Origin: Gammaproteobacteria bacterium
GTDB lineage: Bacteria > Pseudomonadota > Gammaproteobacteria > JASBUN01
Reading direction: 5' to 3'
NCBI GenBank assembly: GCA_030147845.1
Contig: JASBUN010000016.1
Span: forward strand, 1 to 64,000
DNA: 64,000 nt
Position numbers and translations under genes: made by a program. The notes under the pieces were generated by a model that made no database searches, was not told where the DNA came from, and saw nothing but the letters and a program-made list of their open reading frames with translations. Shown one piece after another: positions 1-8,308 of the stretch (its first letter is position 1; each line of letters begins with the position of its first letter).

Positions 1-1173
1 GGCACCTGGATGCAGAACGTTGCGCAGGCGTGGCTGGTTTACCGGTTGACGCACTCGAGTATGATGCTGGGGGTTGTGGCGTTCTGTAACCTGGCGCCGG
101 TATTGTTTTTTAGTCTTGTCGCCGGCGTTTTAGCCGACCGCATGAGCCGCTGGAAGCTACTCGTGCTCGCCAACACCTTGGCAGCGCTGCAAGCGTTGAC
201 GCTGGGTGTGCTCACCCTCGGTGGCTGGGTGCGACCGTGGCACATCATCGGCTTGGCACTGTTGATCGGTGTCATTCACGCACTGGAGATGCCGGCACGG
301 CATTCGTTTGTGCCTGAGATGGTGCCGCGTGAAGATCTCTCCAATGCCATAGCGCTAAACTCGAGCGCCTTTAACGTAGCGCGTTTTCTGGGTCCTTCCG
401 TTGCCGGATTACTGGTAGCGTTGTGGGGTGAGGGCTGGGTGTTCATGATAAATTCGCTTAGCTTCGGGGCGATCTTGCTGGCGTTGCTGCGCATGCGCTT
501 AACGCCACGAGTGCGCCAAATGGCGCACGGATCGATGCGGAAACAGCTCGGCGAGGGTATCCGCTACGCTTGGGAACAGCGGCACGTGCGCGCCGGATTG
601 CTGTTGATTGCAATCATCAGCCTGGTGGCGGCATCGACTACGGTGTTGATGCCGGTGTTCGCCAAACAGATTTTTTCGGGTGGCTCCGAAATCATGGGCG
701 CCATGTTGGGCGCCATGGGCATCGGATCGTTACTGGGTGCACTGACGTTGGCCAGACGTCGGCGCAGTGACCGGCAGAACCGATTGATCGGGCTCGCGGG
801 TATCGTGGCCGGTTTGGCTCTGCTGGCGTTTTCACTCAGCCATACATTGCTGTTCGCACTGCCGATATTGGCCGTAGTGGGTTACTGCCAAACGACATTG
901 GTCGCGTCAACCAATACGCTCATTCAATTGCTTGTGCCGGATATCTTGCGCGGCCGCGTAATGTCGCTATTTTCGATGATTTTCATCGGCTTGATGCCGA
1001 TCGGTAGTTTGACTGCGGGGATTATCGCGCAGTACTGGGGAGCGACTTGGAGTGTACGATTATTCGCCGCGTTGTGTGTGCTTGGTGCCGCCGTATTCTT
1101 GCTGCGTGCCGGTCGCACGGGTGATGTCGATCCGCGCGACGGAGGGAACGCACTTACACCGCGTTCAGATTAG
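1..1173 (+). CDS. MFS transporter, EntS/MFS_3-like, 5' end outside window
   Basis: The reading frame is open from base 1 and ends at TAG 1171-1173, so the N-terminus lies upstream; ATG at 10 is probably internal, because the codons before it (Gly-Thr-Trp) fit the first helix. About 390 residues remain, with roughly eleven hydrophobic helices. The motif LADRMSRWK in the loop after the second visible helix is the major facilitator signature (D-R-x-x-R/K type). The overall pattern (QNVAQAWLVYRLT, then ADRMSRW, then ALEMPARHSFVPEMV) matches the enterobactin exporter/MFS_3 group of drug or siderophore efflux pumps in the inner membrane. The substrate cannot be told. Its 3' end overlaps the convergent small gene at 1154-1372 by 20 bases. 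Confidence 0.85.
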   Translation, partial: GTWMQNVAQAWLVYRLTHSSMMLGVVAFCNLAPVLFFSLVAGVLADRMSRWKLLVLANTLAALQALTLGVLTLGGWVRPWHIIGLALLIGVIHALEMPARHSFVPEMVPREDLSNAIALNSSAFNVARFLGPSVAGLLVALWGEGWVFMINSLSFGAILLALLRMRLTPRVRQMAHGSMRKQLGEGIRYAWEQRHVRAGLLLIAIISLVAASTTVLMPVFAKQIFSGGSEIMGAMLGAMGIGSLLGALTLARRRRSDRQNRLIGLAGIVAGLALLAFSLSHTLLFALPILAVVGYCQTTLVASTNTLIQLLVPDILRGRVMSLFSMIFIGLMPIGSLTAGIIAQYWGATWSVRLFAALCVLGAAVFLLRAGRTGDVDPRDGGNALTPRSD

Positions 1174-1372
1174 CGCCGCCGTTCAGCCACGCGGCCCATT
1201 GGGCGTGCAGTGAAACATCGACGCCGTCTTGGCGCGCGCGTTTTTGCAATAATGTTTGCAAATCTTGTAGCAGATCGGAGTCCATCAGTTCCGGTTGTTG
1301 TGACAACTGACTGTGGAGCAACCGATAGACCAGTTTAAGCTCGGACAAGGGGTAGCGTTCCAGTTCGTTCAC
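1154..1372 (-). CDS. Small unrecognised protein, 72 aa
   Basis: A 72-residue, helix-rich cytoplasmic protein with no signal peptide or membrane segment. It begins MNELERYPLSELKLVYRLLH, has a leucine-rich middle (SDLLQDLQTLLQKRARQ) and ends in a Trp-containing segment. It starts four bases after the stop of the 90-residue gene upstream (1377-1649, same strand), so the two are very likely co-transcribed and perhaps partners. I do not recognise a family. Amphipathic heptad-like leucines suggest a helical hairpin or dimer. It overlaps the 3' end of the MFS gene tail to tail. A coding call is supported by tight spacing with its neighbour and natural residue composition. Confidence 0.6.
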   Translation of the reverse strand: MNELERYPLSELKLVYRLLHSQLSQQPELMDSDLLQDLQTLLQKRARQDGVDVSLHAQWAAWLNGGANLNAV

Positions 1373-1376
1373 GTGT

Positions 1377-1649
1377 TCACTCCGGTTTCCATATGCCGAA
1401 GGCCGGGTCGGACGACGGCGATTTCTGCGCGTTACTGTGGTCTTGCATTACCTGCTGCGAAAATTGAAACAATTGTTGCAGCACTTCGTCGCGCTGCGAG
1501 TCCTGCAGCGGAAAGCGCGCCAACATAATACCGATAATGGCCGCCAGATATTGTATTCCTATACCGGCGTCGCCGGCCTGTTCGTCATTGCGCTGCAGCG
1601 CCTCTTGGACGCTACTGAGCAACTCGTCGGTTAAATTGATCGTGCTCAT
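1377..1649 (-). CDS. Small unrecognised protein, 90 aa
   Basis: First gene of a two-gene minus-strand unit. The 90-residue product begins MSTINLTDELLSSVQEALQR, carries a moderately hydrophobic stretch (IQYLAAIIGIMLARFPL, about residues 32-49) and a second amphipathic helix (RDEVLQQLFQFSQQVMQ), then a Ser/Pro-rich tail ending WKPE. The hydrophobic stretch is short and contains a conserved-looking Arg, so a buried helix is as likely as a membrane segment. There is no cysteine and no signal peptide. Not a family I can name. It may form a complex with the adjacent 72-residue protein. Confidence 0.6.
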   Translation of the reverse strand: MSTINLTDELLSSVQEALQRNDEQAGDAGIGIQYLAAIIGIMLARFPLQDSQRDEVLQQLFQFSQQVMQDHSNAQKSPSSDPAFGIWKPE

Positions 1650-1811
1650 GTTAGTGGTGACCCTTCCGTTCGCATTTACCTATACTAGGCGCTCACCGTA
1701 CCATAGCGGCTGATGCGGCAACAGGCCGACTACGGTGACGTAGCACTAGAGGGCTTACCGGGGTTGGGGTTTGCGAACCGCCGTTCACCGCTAATCGAGA
1801 GGGGTTTAGGT

Positions 1812-2294
1812 ATGCCGTCGTTCGATGTAGTTTCTGAGGTCGATAGCCATGAGTTGAGCAATGCCATTGACCAGGCCAATCGTGAAATAACTAATCGTTT
1901 CGATTTCAAGGGTACCGATGCGAAGATCGAACACCGCGACGAGGTGCTGACGCTGCAGGCCGAAGCGGAGTTTCAGATCAAACAGATGGTCGATATTTTG
2001 ACCAACGCATTGGCACGCCGTGGGGTCGATGTCGCCTGCCTGGATAAAGCGAAGGTCGAGATCGCCAATATGCGCGCGACACAAAAAATCACCGTGCGCC
2101 AGGGAGTGGATAAGGACTTGGCTCGAAAAATCGTTAAACAGATTAAAGACAGCAAGCTAAAGGTGCAGGCCGCGGTGCAGGGCGATCAAGTGCGCATCAG
2201 CGGGAAAAAACGCGATGACTTGCAAAGCGCGATCAGCGTGCTGCGCGAAGCCGCCTTCGATCTACCGCTGCAATTCACCAATTTCCGCGATTGA
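1812..2294 (+). CDS. yajQ: YajQ family nucleotide-binding protein
   Basis: From the ATG at 1812 the product is 160 residues, the usual length for YajQ (UPF0234). The start MPSFDVVSEVD is the family's characteristic N-terminus; upstream in-frame codons from 1713 are therefore excluded. Later conserved blocks include NRFDFKGTDA, KQMVDILTNALARRGVD and ISGKKRDDLQ. YajQ has two RNA-recognition-like folds and, in Xanthomonas and Pseudomonas, members bind cyclic di-GMP or nucleotides and modulate LysR-type regulators. A c-di-GMP role here is inference from the family. The window also encodes a GGDEF-EAL protein, but far away. Confidence 0.93.
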   Translation: MPSFDVVSEVDSHELSNAIDQANREITNRFDFKGTDAKIEHRDEVLTLQAEAEFQIKQMVDILTNALARRGVDVACLDKAKVEIANMRATQKITVRQGVDKDLARKIVKQIKDSKLKVQAAVQGDQVRISGKKRDDLQSAISVLREAAFDLPLQFTNFRD

Positions 2295-2389
2295 GAAGTC
2301 CGGCTAACGCAGGGGTTTCATTGCGTTCGGCTGCGGGGTTTCTCGATACGATCCGCCTCAGTGCCAGGCCACGCGGGCGTAGGTGGTTT

Positions 2390-3355
2390 TTAGGGGCGCA
2401 AAAAAGCCGTCTGGAACGCCTGTTCGAACTGTTCCAGATCTTGTTCGGGCAAATGGTTGATTCCCGCCGCCGCTTTTCGTCCGCCGCCGGTCGCGAACTG
2501 CCTGCATAGCGTATCCGCACCGTCGCGGATATCGAGTGGCGCGCGCACGCTGACTAAGTAGCCGCCGCCTGGTTTTGCCGTCAACAGCGCGTGGGCGCGT
2601 AGTGGATGATGCTCGGCAAGTTGATTGGCATAGACGCCGCTCACGCGACGTGCCCACGGCGCGTCGGGAAAAATGTAAAGCGCTGCGCCGGCTGAGACGG
2701 AGTCGGCGGAAACGGTTGTGGCGCGCGCCATGTCGTCGGCGTAGCCATCGCGCAACACGGCGTAGGTCGGTTCTTCGGCTATGAACTCGAATGGATCGCT
2801 GTAGGCGCGCAGGCTGCAATAGAGCTGCTGCGGGTGAAAGTGCAAATCCTCGACGCTATCGCCGTAGCCGTTGTAGTTAAGATAGGTTCCGAGCGCTTGC
2901 AGTACTTCCAGACTCTCTTCGGGTAACGCCAGTGGCGCCGCGGCGCGGCGGGCGCTGTCACGCAGATTGTCGCCAAAGGCGGCGGTCACCGCCCACGCGA
3001 GAAAACGTCCGCCGAGATGGGTATTGACCAACAGGCTGGTGCAAGTATCGGCCGCCGTGTCGATGATGGCGTGCAAATTTTTATGTGCGGGAACTTCGCC
3101 CGCGTAGTGATGGTCAATGTAAAAGATGTGCGCGTGGGTATCCAGCAGGCGTTGAAGGTCTTCGCGGTTACGATCCAGAGAGATGTCCAGCACCGTCACG
3201 TGGTCGCCTGGCTGCGCCGATACGCGGCGAAGCAGATCGATTTCACGTTTAACGCCGGTGACTAGAACGGTGTCGTCCAGCGGTTGCGCCAGGCGCAGCT
3301 GGTGTAAGGCGCAGATGCCATCGGCATCGCCGTTGAATACGTCGTAATGCGTCAT
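2390..3355 (-). CDS. DHH superfamily phosphoesterase
   Basis: A 321-residue protein. The start at 3355 is preferred because GAGGG lies 5 bases upstream and the next residues (MTHYDVFNGDADG) form DHH motif I with Asp10 and Asp12. Motif III, IDHH, is at about residues 80-83. A C-terminal DHHA1-type glycine motif (GGGRKAAAGINH) lies near residues 295-306. Members hydrolyse phosphodiester bonds in nanoRNA, pAp or cyclic dinucleotides with Mn2+; which substrate applies here cannot be read from the sequence. The gene converges on yajQ with a gap of about 95 bases. An alternative start 13 codons upstream (3394) lacks a clear ribosome site. Confidence 0.82.
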   Translation of the reverse strand: MTHYDVFNGDADGICALHQLRLAQPLDDTVLVTGVKREIDLLRRVSAQPGDHVTVLDISLDRNREDLQRLLDTHAHIFYIDHHYAGEVPAHKNLHAIIDTAADTCTSLLVNTHLGGRFLAWAVTAAFGDNLRDSARRAAAPLALPEESLEVLQALGTYLNYNGYGDSVEDLHFHPQQLYCSLRAYSDPFEFIAEEPTYAVLRDGYADDMARATTVSADSVSAGAALYIFPDAPWARRVSGVYANQLAEHHPLRAHALLTAKPGGGYLVSVRAPLDIRDGADTLCRQFATGGGRKAAAGINHLPEQDLEQFEQAFQTAFLRP

Positions 3356-3554
3356 GAGTCCCTCGTCGGCGTGAGTGCCGGGATATGTTGTCACACTCGA
3401 GCCGGTATTGTGTAGTTTGGGTGCAGACGGAGCCTCAATCGTGCCGGGTTAGTGGCGATAGAGTGCACAATTGTGGCAGAATGCAACGCTAATCCGGGCG
3501 AAGCGTCCGTCCGCACAACGAGATTAAGCCAGATAGTCTGGTGGGCCGGATCGC

Positions 3555-4235
3555 ATGCTTATATCCGACAATTCGGAACAGTCGTTTGCATCCGCGGCCT
3601 CGACGCCAACGGCGCTGCCGGCGCTCGAAGTCAGCGATTTGGAAATTGAACGCGATGACCGTATATTGTTCAGCGGGTTGAGTTTTTCTCTGCACGGTGG
3701 ACAAGCGCGTCTAGTCGAAGGCGCCAATGGCAGCGGTAAAACCACACTCCTGCGGATATTGTGCGGTTTTGTTCGACCCGATCGCGGTACGGTGTATTGG
3801 TGCGGACGGGACATTCAGCGCATGCGTTTGGAGTATCAGGCCGAGGTCGGTTATTTGGGTCACGCGCACGGCATCAAGGACGGGCTGACGGCACTGGAAA
3901 ATCTTCAAGTGGCAGCGGCGCTGGGCCAAGAGCGGCCGGATGTCTCGGCTCTGCAAGCGCTGGAACGGGTGGGCATGGCTGGATACGAACATAATCGCGT
4001 GCGTAGTTTATCGGCCGGGCAGCGTCGGCGTGTCGCTCTGGCGCGGTTGTTGGTGACCCGCAGCCGCCTGTGGATACTCGATGAGCCGTTTACCGCGCTC
4101 GACTATCGGGGGATCGGCATGGTCGAGTCATTAATCGAAGCCCATTGCGCCGCGGATGGCATGGCGCTGATTTCCAGCCACCATGCGGTAACGTTGACGT
4201 GTGTCGGTGAGGCGCCGATTCAATTGTCCCAATGA
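3555..4235 (+). CDS. ccmA: Heme exporter ATP-binding subunit CcmA
   Basis: ATPase of the CcmABCD complex that releases holo-CcmE during cytochrome c maturation. The 226-residue product carries Walker A GANGSGKT (56-63), ABC signature LSAGQRRR (152-159) and Walker B LWILDEP (172-178). It is the first gene of a tightly overlapping run; its stop overlaps the ccmB start (ATGA at 4232). The first 20 or so residues are low in similarity to typical CcmA, so a slightly later start is possible. Upstream, 3395-3554, holds a 10-bp palindrome CACAATTGTG (3466-3475) of unknown meaning. Confidence 0.93.
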   Translation: MLISDNSEQSFASAASTPTALPALEVSDLEIERDDRILFSGLSFSLHGGQARLVEGANGSGKTTLLRILCGFVRPDRGTVYWCGRDIQRMRLEYQAEVGYLGHAHGIKDGLTALENLQVAAALGQERPDVSALQALERVGMAGYEHNRVRSLSAGQRRRVALARLLVTRSRLWILDEPFTALDYRGIGMVESLIEAHCAADGMALISSHHAVTLTCVGEAPIQLSQ

Positions 4236-4915
4236 CGCAGTTACCTATGTTTAAGGCATTTTCCACGCTCTTGCGTCGGGACTTGCTGCTGGCGTTCCGC
4301 CATCGTGGCGAGATGGCCAATCCGCTCATGTTCTTCGTGCTGGTAGTGAGCCTGTTTCCATTGGCCTTGGGCCCGGATAGCCGTACGTTACAGCCGCTGG
4401 CGCCGGGCATCATCTGGGTGGCGGCGCTGCTTGCGTCATTGCTGTCGCTGGAAGGGATGTTCCGCTCCGATTTCGACGACGGCGCGTTGGAACTGATGCT
4501 GTTGAGCCCGCAACCGGCTCCCTTACTGGTGCTGGCAAAGGTGATCGCGCACTGGTTGGTAACCGGGCTGCCGTTAATCGCGCTGGCGCCGCTGCTCGGT
4601 GTGTTGTTACACCTACCGGCGCAGGCGATGCCGGCGCTTCTGATTACCTTGCTATTGGGGACGCCGGTGCTTAGTTTGGTGGGTGCGATCGGCGTGGCGT
4701 TAACGGTAAGTATCCGGCGTGGCGGGTTGCTGTTGTCGTTACTGATCCTGCCACTGTACGTACCGGTGCTGATTTTTGCGGCCGGTGCGGTAGGTGATGC
4801 TGCCCACGGACTGCAAGTCGGCGCGCACTTTATGATTCTCGGCGCCATGCTGGTTTTGGCGTTGAGCTTGGCGCCGATCGCTACCGGCGCGGCTCTTCGC
4901 ATCAGTATCGGGTGA
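4232..4915 (+). CDS. ccmB: Heme exporter permease CcmB
   Basis: A 227-residue polytopic membrane protein with about six hydrophobic helices and the CcmB N-terminal pattern LLRRDLLLAFRHRGEMANPLMFF. CcmB is the membrane partner of the CcmA ATPase. Starts inside the ccmA stop and overlaps the ccmC start at 4912 (ATG within the ccmB stop region), which implies translational coupling through ccmABC. Confidence 0.93.
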   Translation: MTQLPMFKAFSTLLRRDLLLAFRHRGEMANPLMFFVLVVSLFPLALGPDSRTLQPLAPGIIWVAALLASLLSLEGMFRSDFDDGALELMLLSPQPAPLLVLAKVIAHWLVTGLPLIALAPLLGVLLHLPAQAMPALLITLLLGTPVLSLVGAIGVALTVSIRRGGLLLSLLILPLYVPVLIFAAGAVGDAAHGLQVGAHFMILGAMLVLALSLAPIATGAALRISIG

Positions 4916-5661
4916 GGAATATGTGGCTCTTTTTTCACAAACTTGGATCGCCGAAACATTTCTATCAACTCGCCGGGCGCATGATCCCGTGGTTCGCATG
5001 GGCGTGCGCGCTGTTGATGATTGCCGGTTTGATCGGCGGCTTGGTGCTGGCGCCGCCGGATTACCAGCAAGGTGATAGTTTCCGCATCATGTATTTGCAT
5101 GTTCCGTCGGCGTGGATGTCATTGTTTATCTACGTCACCATGGCGGTGTCGAGCGCGATCGCCTTGATCTGGAAAATGAAGATGGCCGATATCATTGCCG
5201 CCTGCTCGGCGCCGATTGGCGCTTCGTTTACTTTTCTGGCTTTAGTGAGTGGCTCGTTGTGGGGCAAGCCGATGTGGGGAACCTATTGGGTATGGGATGC
5301 GCGCCTGACCTCGGAGTTGATTTTGCTGTTCTTGTACCTCGGCTATATGGGCTTGTTGGTGGCGATCGAGGATCGCCGCAATGCCGCCCGGGCCGGCGCG
5401 GTATTGGCGCTGGTAGGCGTTGTTAATGTTCCAATCATTCATTACTCGGTACAATGGTGGAACACATTGCATCAGGGGCCGACTGTGACCAAGTTCGGAC
5501 AACCGTCGATCGCCGCCAGCATGCTCATTCCCTTGCTGTTGATGGGGTTGGCTTTCACATTGTTCTACATGACCATGGTCCTGATTCGTGCACGCACTGC
5601 GGTTTTGACACAGGAACGCCGCAGTCAATGGGTTCGGGAGTTGATCGAGCATCATGAGTAG
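4912..5661 (+). CDS. ccmC: Heme exporter/heme-handling protein CcmC
   Basis: CcmC presents heme in the periplasm for covalent loading onto CcmE. The 249-residue product has six hydrophobic helices and the tryptophan-rich WWD-type signature WGTYWVWD (122-129) followed by ARLTSE. Candidate axial histidines are His63 (YLHVPSAW) in the first periplasmic loop and His177/His186 (IIHYSVQWWNTLH) in the third. It overlaps both ccmB and ccmD. Confidence 0.95.
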   Translation: MRNMWLFFHKLGSPKHFYQLAGRMIPWFAWACALLMIAGLIGGLVLAPPDYQQGDSFRIMYLHVPSAWMSLFIYVTMAVSSAIALIWKMKMADIIAACSAPIGASFTFLALVSGSLWGKPMWGTYWVWDARLTSELILLFLYLGYMGLLVAIEDRRNAARAGAVLALVGVVNVPIIHYSVQWWNTLHQGPTVTKFGQPSIAASMLIPLLLMGLAFTLFYMTMVLIRARTAVLTQERRSQWVRELIEHHE

Positions 5662-5824
5662 TTGGTCTGAATTTATCCATATGGGAGGCTACGCCTTCTA
5701 CGTATGGACCTCGTACGCGATCGGAGTGGTGGTGATCGTGGCCAACATTTTCATGCCGCTGCGAGCACGTACGCAAGCGGTGAAGACACTTCAAAGACGA
5801 TATCGTCGGGAGCGTAAACAATGA
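5654..5824 (+). CDS. ccmD: Small heme-exporter subunit CcmD, 56 aa
   Basis: Translating from ATG 5654 gives MSSWSEFIHMGGYAFYVWTS, then one hydrophobic helix (YAIGVVVIVANIFM) and a basic cytoplasmic tail rich in Arg, ending at TGA 5822-5824. The FxxMGGYAFYVW pattern, single membrane segment and charged tail are characteristic of CcmD, which holds CcmE on CcmABC. It overlaps the end of ccmC by 8 bases and the start of ccmE by 4. Confidence 0.92.
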   Translation: MSSWSEFIHMGGYAFYVWTSYAIGVVVIVANIFMPLRARTQAVKTLQRRYRRERKQ

Positions 5825-6276
5825 CCCGTCGGCAGCGGCGTATGGTGCTGGTATTGGTGTTGATTGGTGGTGTCGGAATTGCCGCGGCATTGACCTTGGA
5901 AGCCTTCCGCAACAACCTACTCTACTTTATTAGCCCGAGCGAAGTGGTCGCCGGCAAAGCACCTCCGGGTCGCGCATTCCGCCTCGGTGGCATGGTCGAG
6001 AAGGGTAGCGTCAAACGCGCCAAGGGAAGTTTAAAAGTTCAGTTCGTACTGACCGATTTCGCCCACAGCGTGCCGGTCGTGTACTCCGGCATTTTGCCGG
6101 ATCTGTTTCGAGAAGGGCAGGGTGTGGTCACTAGCGGGCATATGGGTCCGCACGGAGTATTTGTCGCCACCGAGGTGCTGGCCAAGCATGATGCCAAATA
6201 CATGCCTCCAGAGGTTGCCGACGCCCTCAAACAAGCCAAACGCACCACCACATCGCAGGTTGGAGCCAAACCATGA
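5821..6276 (+). CDS. ccmE: Periplasmic heme chaperone CcmE
   Basis: A 151-residue single-pass protein with an N-terminal anchor (about residues 8-24) and a periplasmic OB-fold. The heme-attachment motif is intact: LAKHDAKYMPPE with His123 as the covalent heme ligand and Tyr127 as axial ligand. The C-terminal tail is short and flexible. Overlaps ccmD and ccmF by 4 bases each. Confidence 0.95.
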   Translation: MTRRQRRMVLVLVLIGGVGIAAALTLEAFRNNLLYFISPSEVVAGKAPPGRAFRLGGMVEKGSVKRAKGSLKVQFVLTDFAHSVPVVYSGILPDLFREGQGVVTSGHMGPHGVFVATEVLAKHDAKYMPPEVADALKQAKRTTTSQVGAKP

Positions 6277-8249
6277 TTCCTGAACTTGGTCACTATGCCT
6301 TGATTTTGGCGCTGTGTATTACCCTGGTACAAGTGGTTCTACCGATCATCGGCGCTGCGCGCGGTGACGTGCGTTGGATGTCGGTGGCGCGCCCGGCCGC
6401 GGTTGGGCAGTTCGTGTTCGTCGCGGTGGCGTACGCATGCCTGACCTACGCATTCATCACCGACGATTTTTCGGTCGCCTATGTCGCGCAAAATTCCAAT
6501 TCAGCTCTACCGCTTATCTACCGTATATCGGGCGTGTGGGGGGCACATGAAGGTTCGTTGTTGTTGTGGACGCTGATATTAAGCACCTGGACGCTTGCCG
6601 TCGCCGTATTCAGTCGCACCTTGACACTGGCTTTCGTCGCGCGGGTGCTTGGCATCATGGGCTTTATCAGCGTCGGATTCCTGTTGTTCATGTTGCTGAC
6701 CTCGGATCCGTTTTCGCGCCTATTACCGGCGGCGTTGGAAGGCCAGGATCTGAATCCGCTATTGCAGGATCCGGGCTTGGCCATTCATCCGCCGATGCTG
6801 TATATGGGCTATGTCGGTTTCTCGGTCGCCTTCAGTTTCGCCATGGCGGCATTACTCGGTGGGCAGTTGGACTCGGCCTGGGCGCGCTGGTCGCGTCCGT
6901 GGACCACTGTGGCGTGGACCTTTCTGACACTCGGCATCACGCTGGGTAGTTGGTGGGCCTACAACGAACTCGGCTGGGGTGGTTGGTGGTTCTGGGATCC
7001 GGTCGAGAACGCGTCATTCATGCCGTGGCTGGTGGGTACGGCATTGATCCATTCGTTGTCGGTAACGGAAAAGCGCGGTGCGTTTAAGACTTGGACTGTG
7101 CTGCTGGCGCTGTTCGCCTTCGCCCTTAGCCTGTTGGGTACTTTCCTCGTGCGTTCGGGCGTATTGACCTCCGTGCATGCCTTCGCTACCGATCCGGCAC
7201 GCGGCATGTACGTGCTTATTTTCCTGGGTATCGTCGTCGGCGGATCGCTGATTCTTTACGCCTGGCGTGCGCCGCGTGTGCGTAGTACCGGCGATTTCAA
7301 ATTATTGTCGCGTGAAACGTTATTATTATGTAACAACATCATCCTGGTGGTAGCAGCCGCCAGCGTGTTGCTCGGCACACTATATCCGCTCATCTTGGAT
7401 GCATTGAACCTCGGTAAAATCTCAGTAGGGCCGCCTTATTTCAGCGCCATTTTCATACCGTTGATGGTAATACTGCTGATATTACTTGGCATCGGCCCGG
7501 CGGCACGCTGGAAGCAAAACAGCGGGCGCTGGCTGTTTGGTCGTTTGCTCACCAGTGCCGTGCTGAGCGTATTGATCGCCGCGGGTGCGCTGCTGGTGTT
7601 ACGCGAGCGCTCGAGCATTATGGTGCTGCTCAGTATCTTGCTGGCGGCCTGGGTAGTGGTTACTACGGTAATTAATTTATATGGACGTTATAGTCCAGAG
7701 CTAGGACTGAGTCGGTCAATCAGACGAACGCCACGCGGTTTCTTCGGCATGACCATGGCGCACCTTGGTGTCGCGGTATTTACGTTGGGAGTGGCTTTTT
7801 CCGGCGCCTTCAGTACCGAACAGGACGTCGGATTGGCGCCAGGCCAAAGTTACGACCTAAGCGGTTATCAGTTCCGTTTTGAAGGCGTGAAGCAAGTGCC
7901 GGGCCCGAACTACATCGCCAGCCAGGCTAGCGTTCAAGTGTTACGTGAAGGCCAACTCATTTCCACTTTATCGCCGCAGAAGCGCATTTATCCCGTGCGC
8001 CAGATGGCGATGACGGAGGCGGCGGTCGACGTGGGTATGTTCCGCGATTTATACGTCGCGCTCGGCGAAGATCTTGGTAATGGTCATTGGAGTTTCCGTT
8101 TGTACTACAAGCCGTTCGTACGCTGGATATGGGGCGGTGCGCTGTTTATGGTAATGGGCGGCATATTGGCCGCCAGTGATCGGCGCTATCGTTTGGCGGT
8201 ACGCCGCGAAGCCACCGCTAACCGTTATCTTCCGGAAGGGGTGTCCTGA
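6273..8249 (+). CDS. ccmF: Cytochrome c heme lyase subunit CcmF
   Basis: CcmF takes heme from CcmE and, with the CcmH/CcmI partners, ligates it to apocytochrome c. The 658-residue product has many membrane helices and the WWD domain (GWGGWWFWDPVEN, about 233-245); paired histidines flank it as expected (IHPPML upstream, ALIHSLSV downstream). Length is normal for the family. Its stop overlaps the ATG of a 19-codon reading frame at 8249, where ccmG normally begins. Confidence 0.95.
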   Translation: MIPELGHYALILALCITLVQVVLPIIGAARGDVRWMSVARPAAVGQFVFVAVAYACLTYAFITDDFSVAYVAQNSNSALPLIYRISGVWGAHEGSLLLWTLILSTWTLAVAVFSRTLTLAFVARVLGIMGFISVGFLLFMLLTSDPFSRLLPAALEGQDLNPLLQDPGLAIHPPMLYMGYVGFSVAFSFAMAALLGGQLDSAWARWSRPWTTVAWTFLTLGITLGSWWAYNELGWGGWWFWDPVENASFMPWLVGTALIHSLSVTEKRGAFKTWTVLLALFAFALSLLGTFLVRSGVLTSVHAFATDPARGMYVLIFLGIVVGGSLILYAWRAPRVRSTGDFKLLSRETLLLCNNIILVVAAASVLLGTLYPLILDALNLGKISVGPPYFSAIFIPLMVILLILLGIGPAARWKQNSGRWLFGRLLTSAVLSVLIAAGALLVLRERSSIMVLLSILLAAWVVVTTVINLYGRYSPELGLSRSIRRTPRGFFGMTMAHLGVAVFTLGVAFSGAFSTEQDVGLAPGQSYDLSGYQFRFEGVKQVPGPNYIASQASVQVLREGQLISTLSPQKRIYPVRQMAMTEAAVDVGMFRDLYVALGEDLGNGHWSFRLYYKPFVRWIWGGALFMVMGGILAASDRRYRLAVRREATANRYLPEGVS

Positions 8250-8308
8250 TGTTCCAATGGGTATCTGATCGCGCCCGTGCGGCGGACGCGCGGCGAGGTG
8301 TTGCTTGA
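8249..8308 (+). pseudogene. 19-codon frame where ccmG-ccmH should be; possible deletion scar
   Basis: ATG 8249 overlaps the ccmF stop (TGATG) and has a good ribosome site, AAGGGG at 8236-8241, 7 bases away. It encodes only MFQWVSDRARAADARRGVA and stops at 8306-8308, again as TGATG with the ccmI start. System I operons normally carry ccmG (periplasmic thioredoxin) and ccmH (CxxC reductase) between ccmF and ccmI; neither is present. The simplest reading, as inference, is an internal deletion joining a ccmG start to a ccmH end in frame and keeping the coupling to ccmI. It could instead be a tiny leader peptide. I cannot match the 19 residues to either family with certainty. Confidence 0.5.

Noticed and set aside
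1713-1811. 33-codon N-terminal extension of YajQ
   Set aside because: MPSFDVVSEVD is the family's N-terminus and gives the standard 160 residues.
4090-5100. 336-residue open frame on the minus strand across ccmB-ccmC
   Set aside because: Low-complexity, Ser/Arg/Asn-rich translation antisense to clear CcmB and CcmC; no ribosome site or homology.
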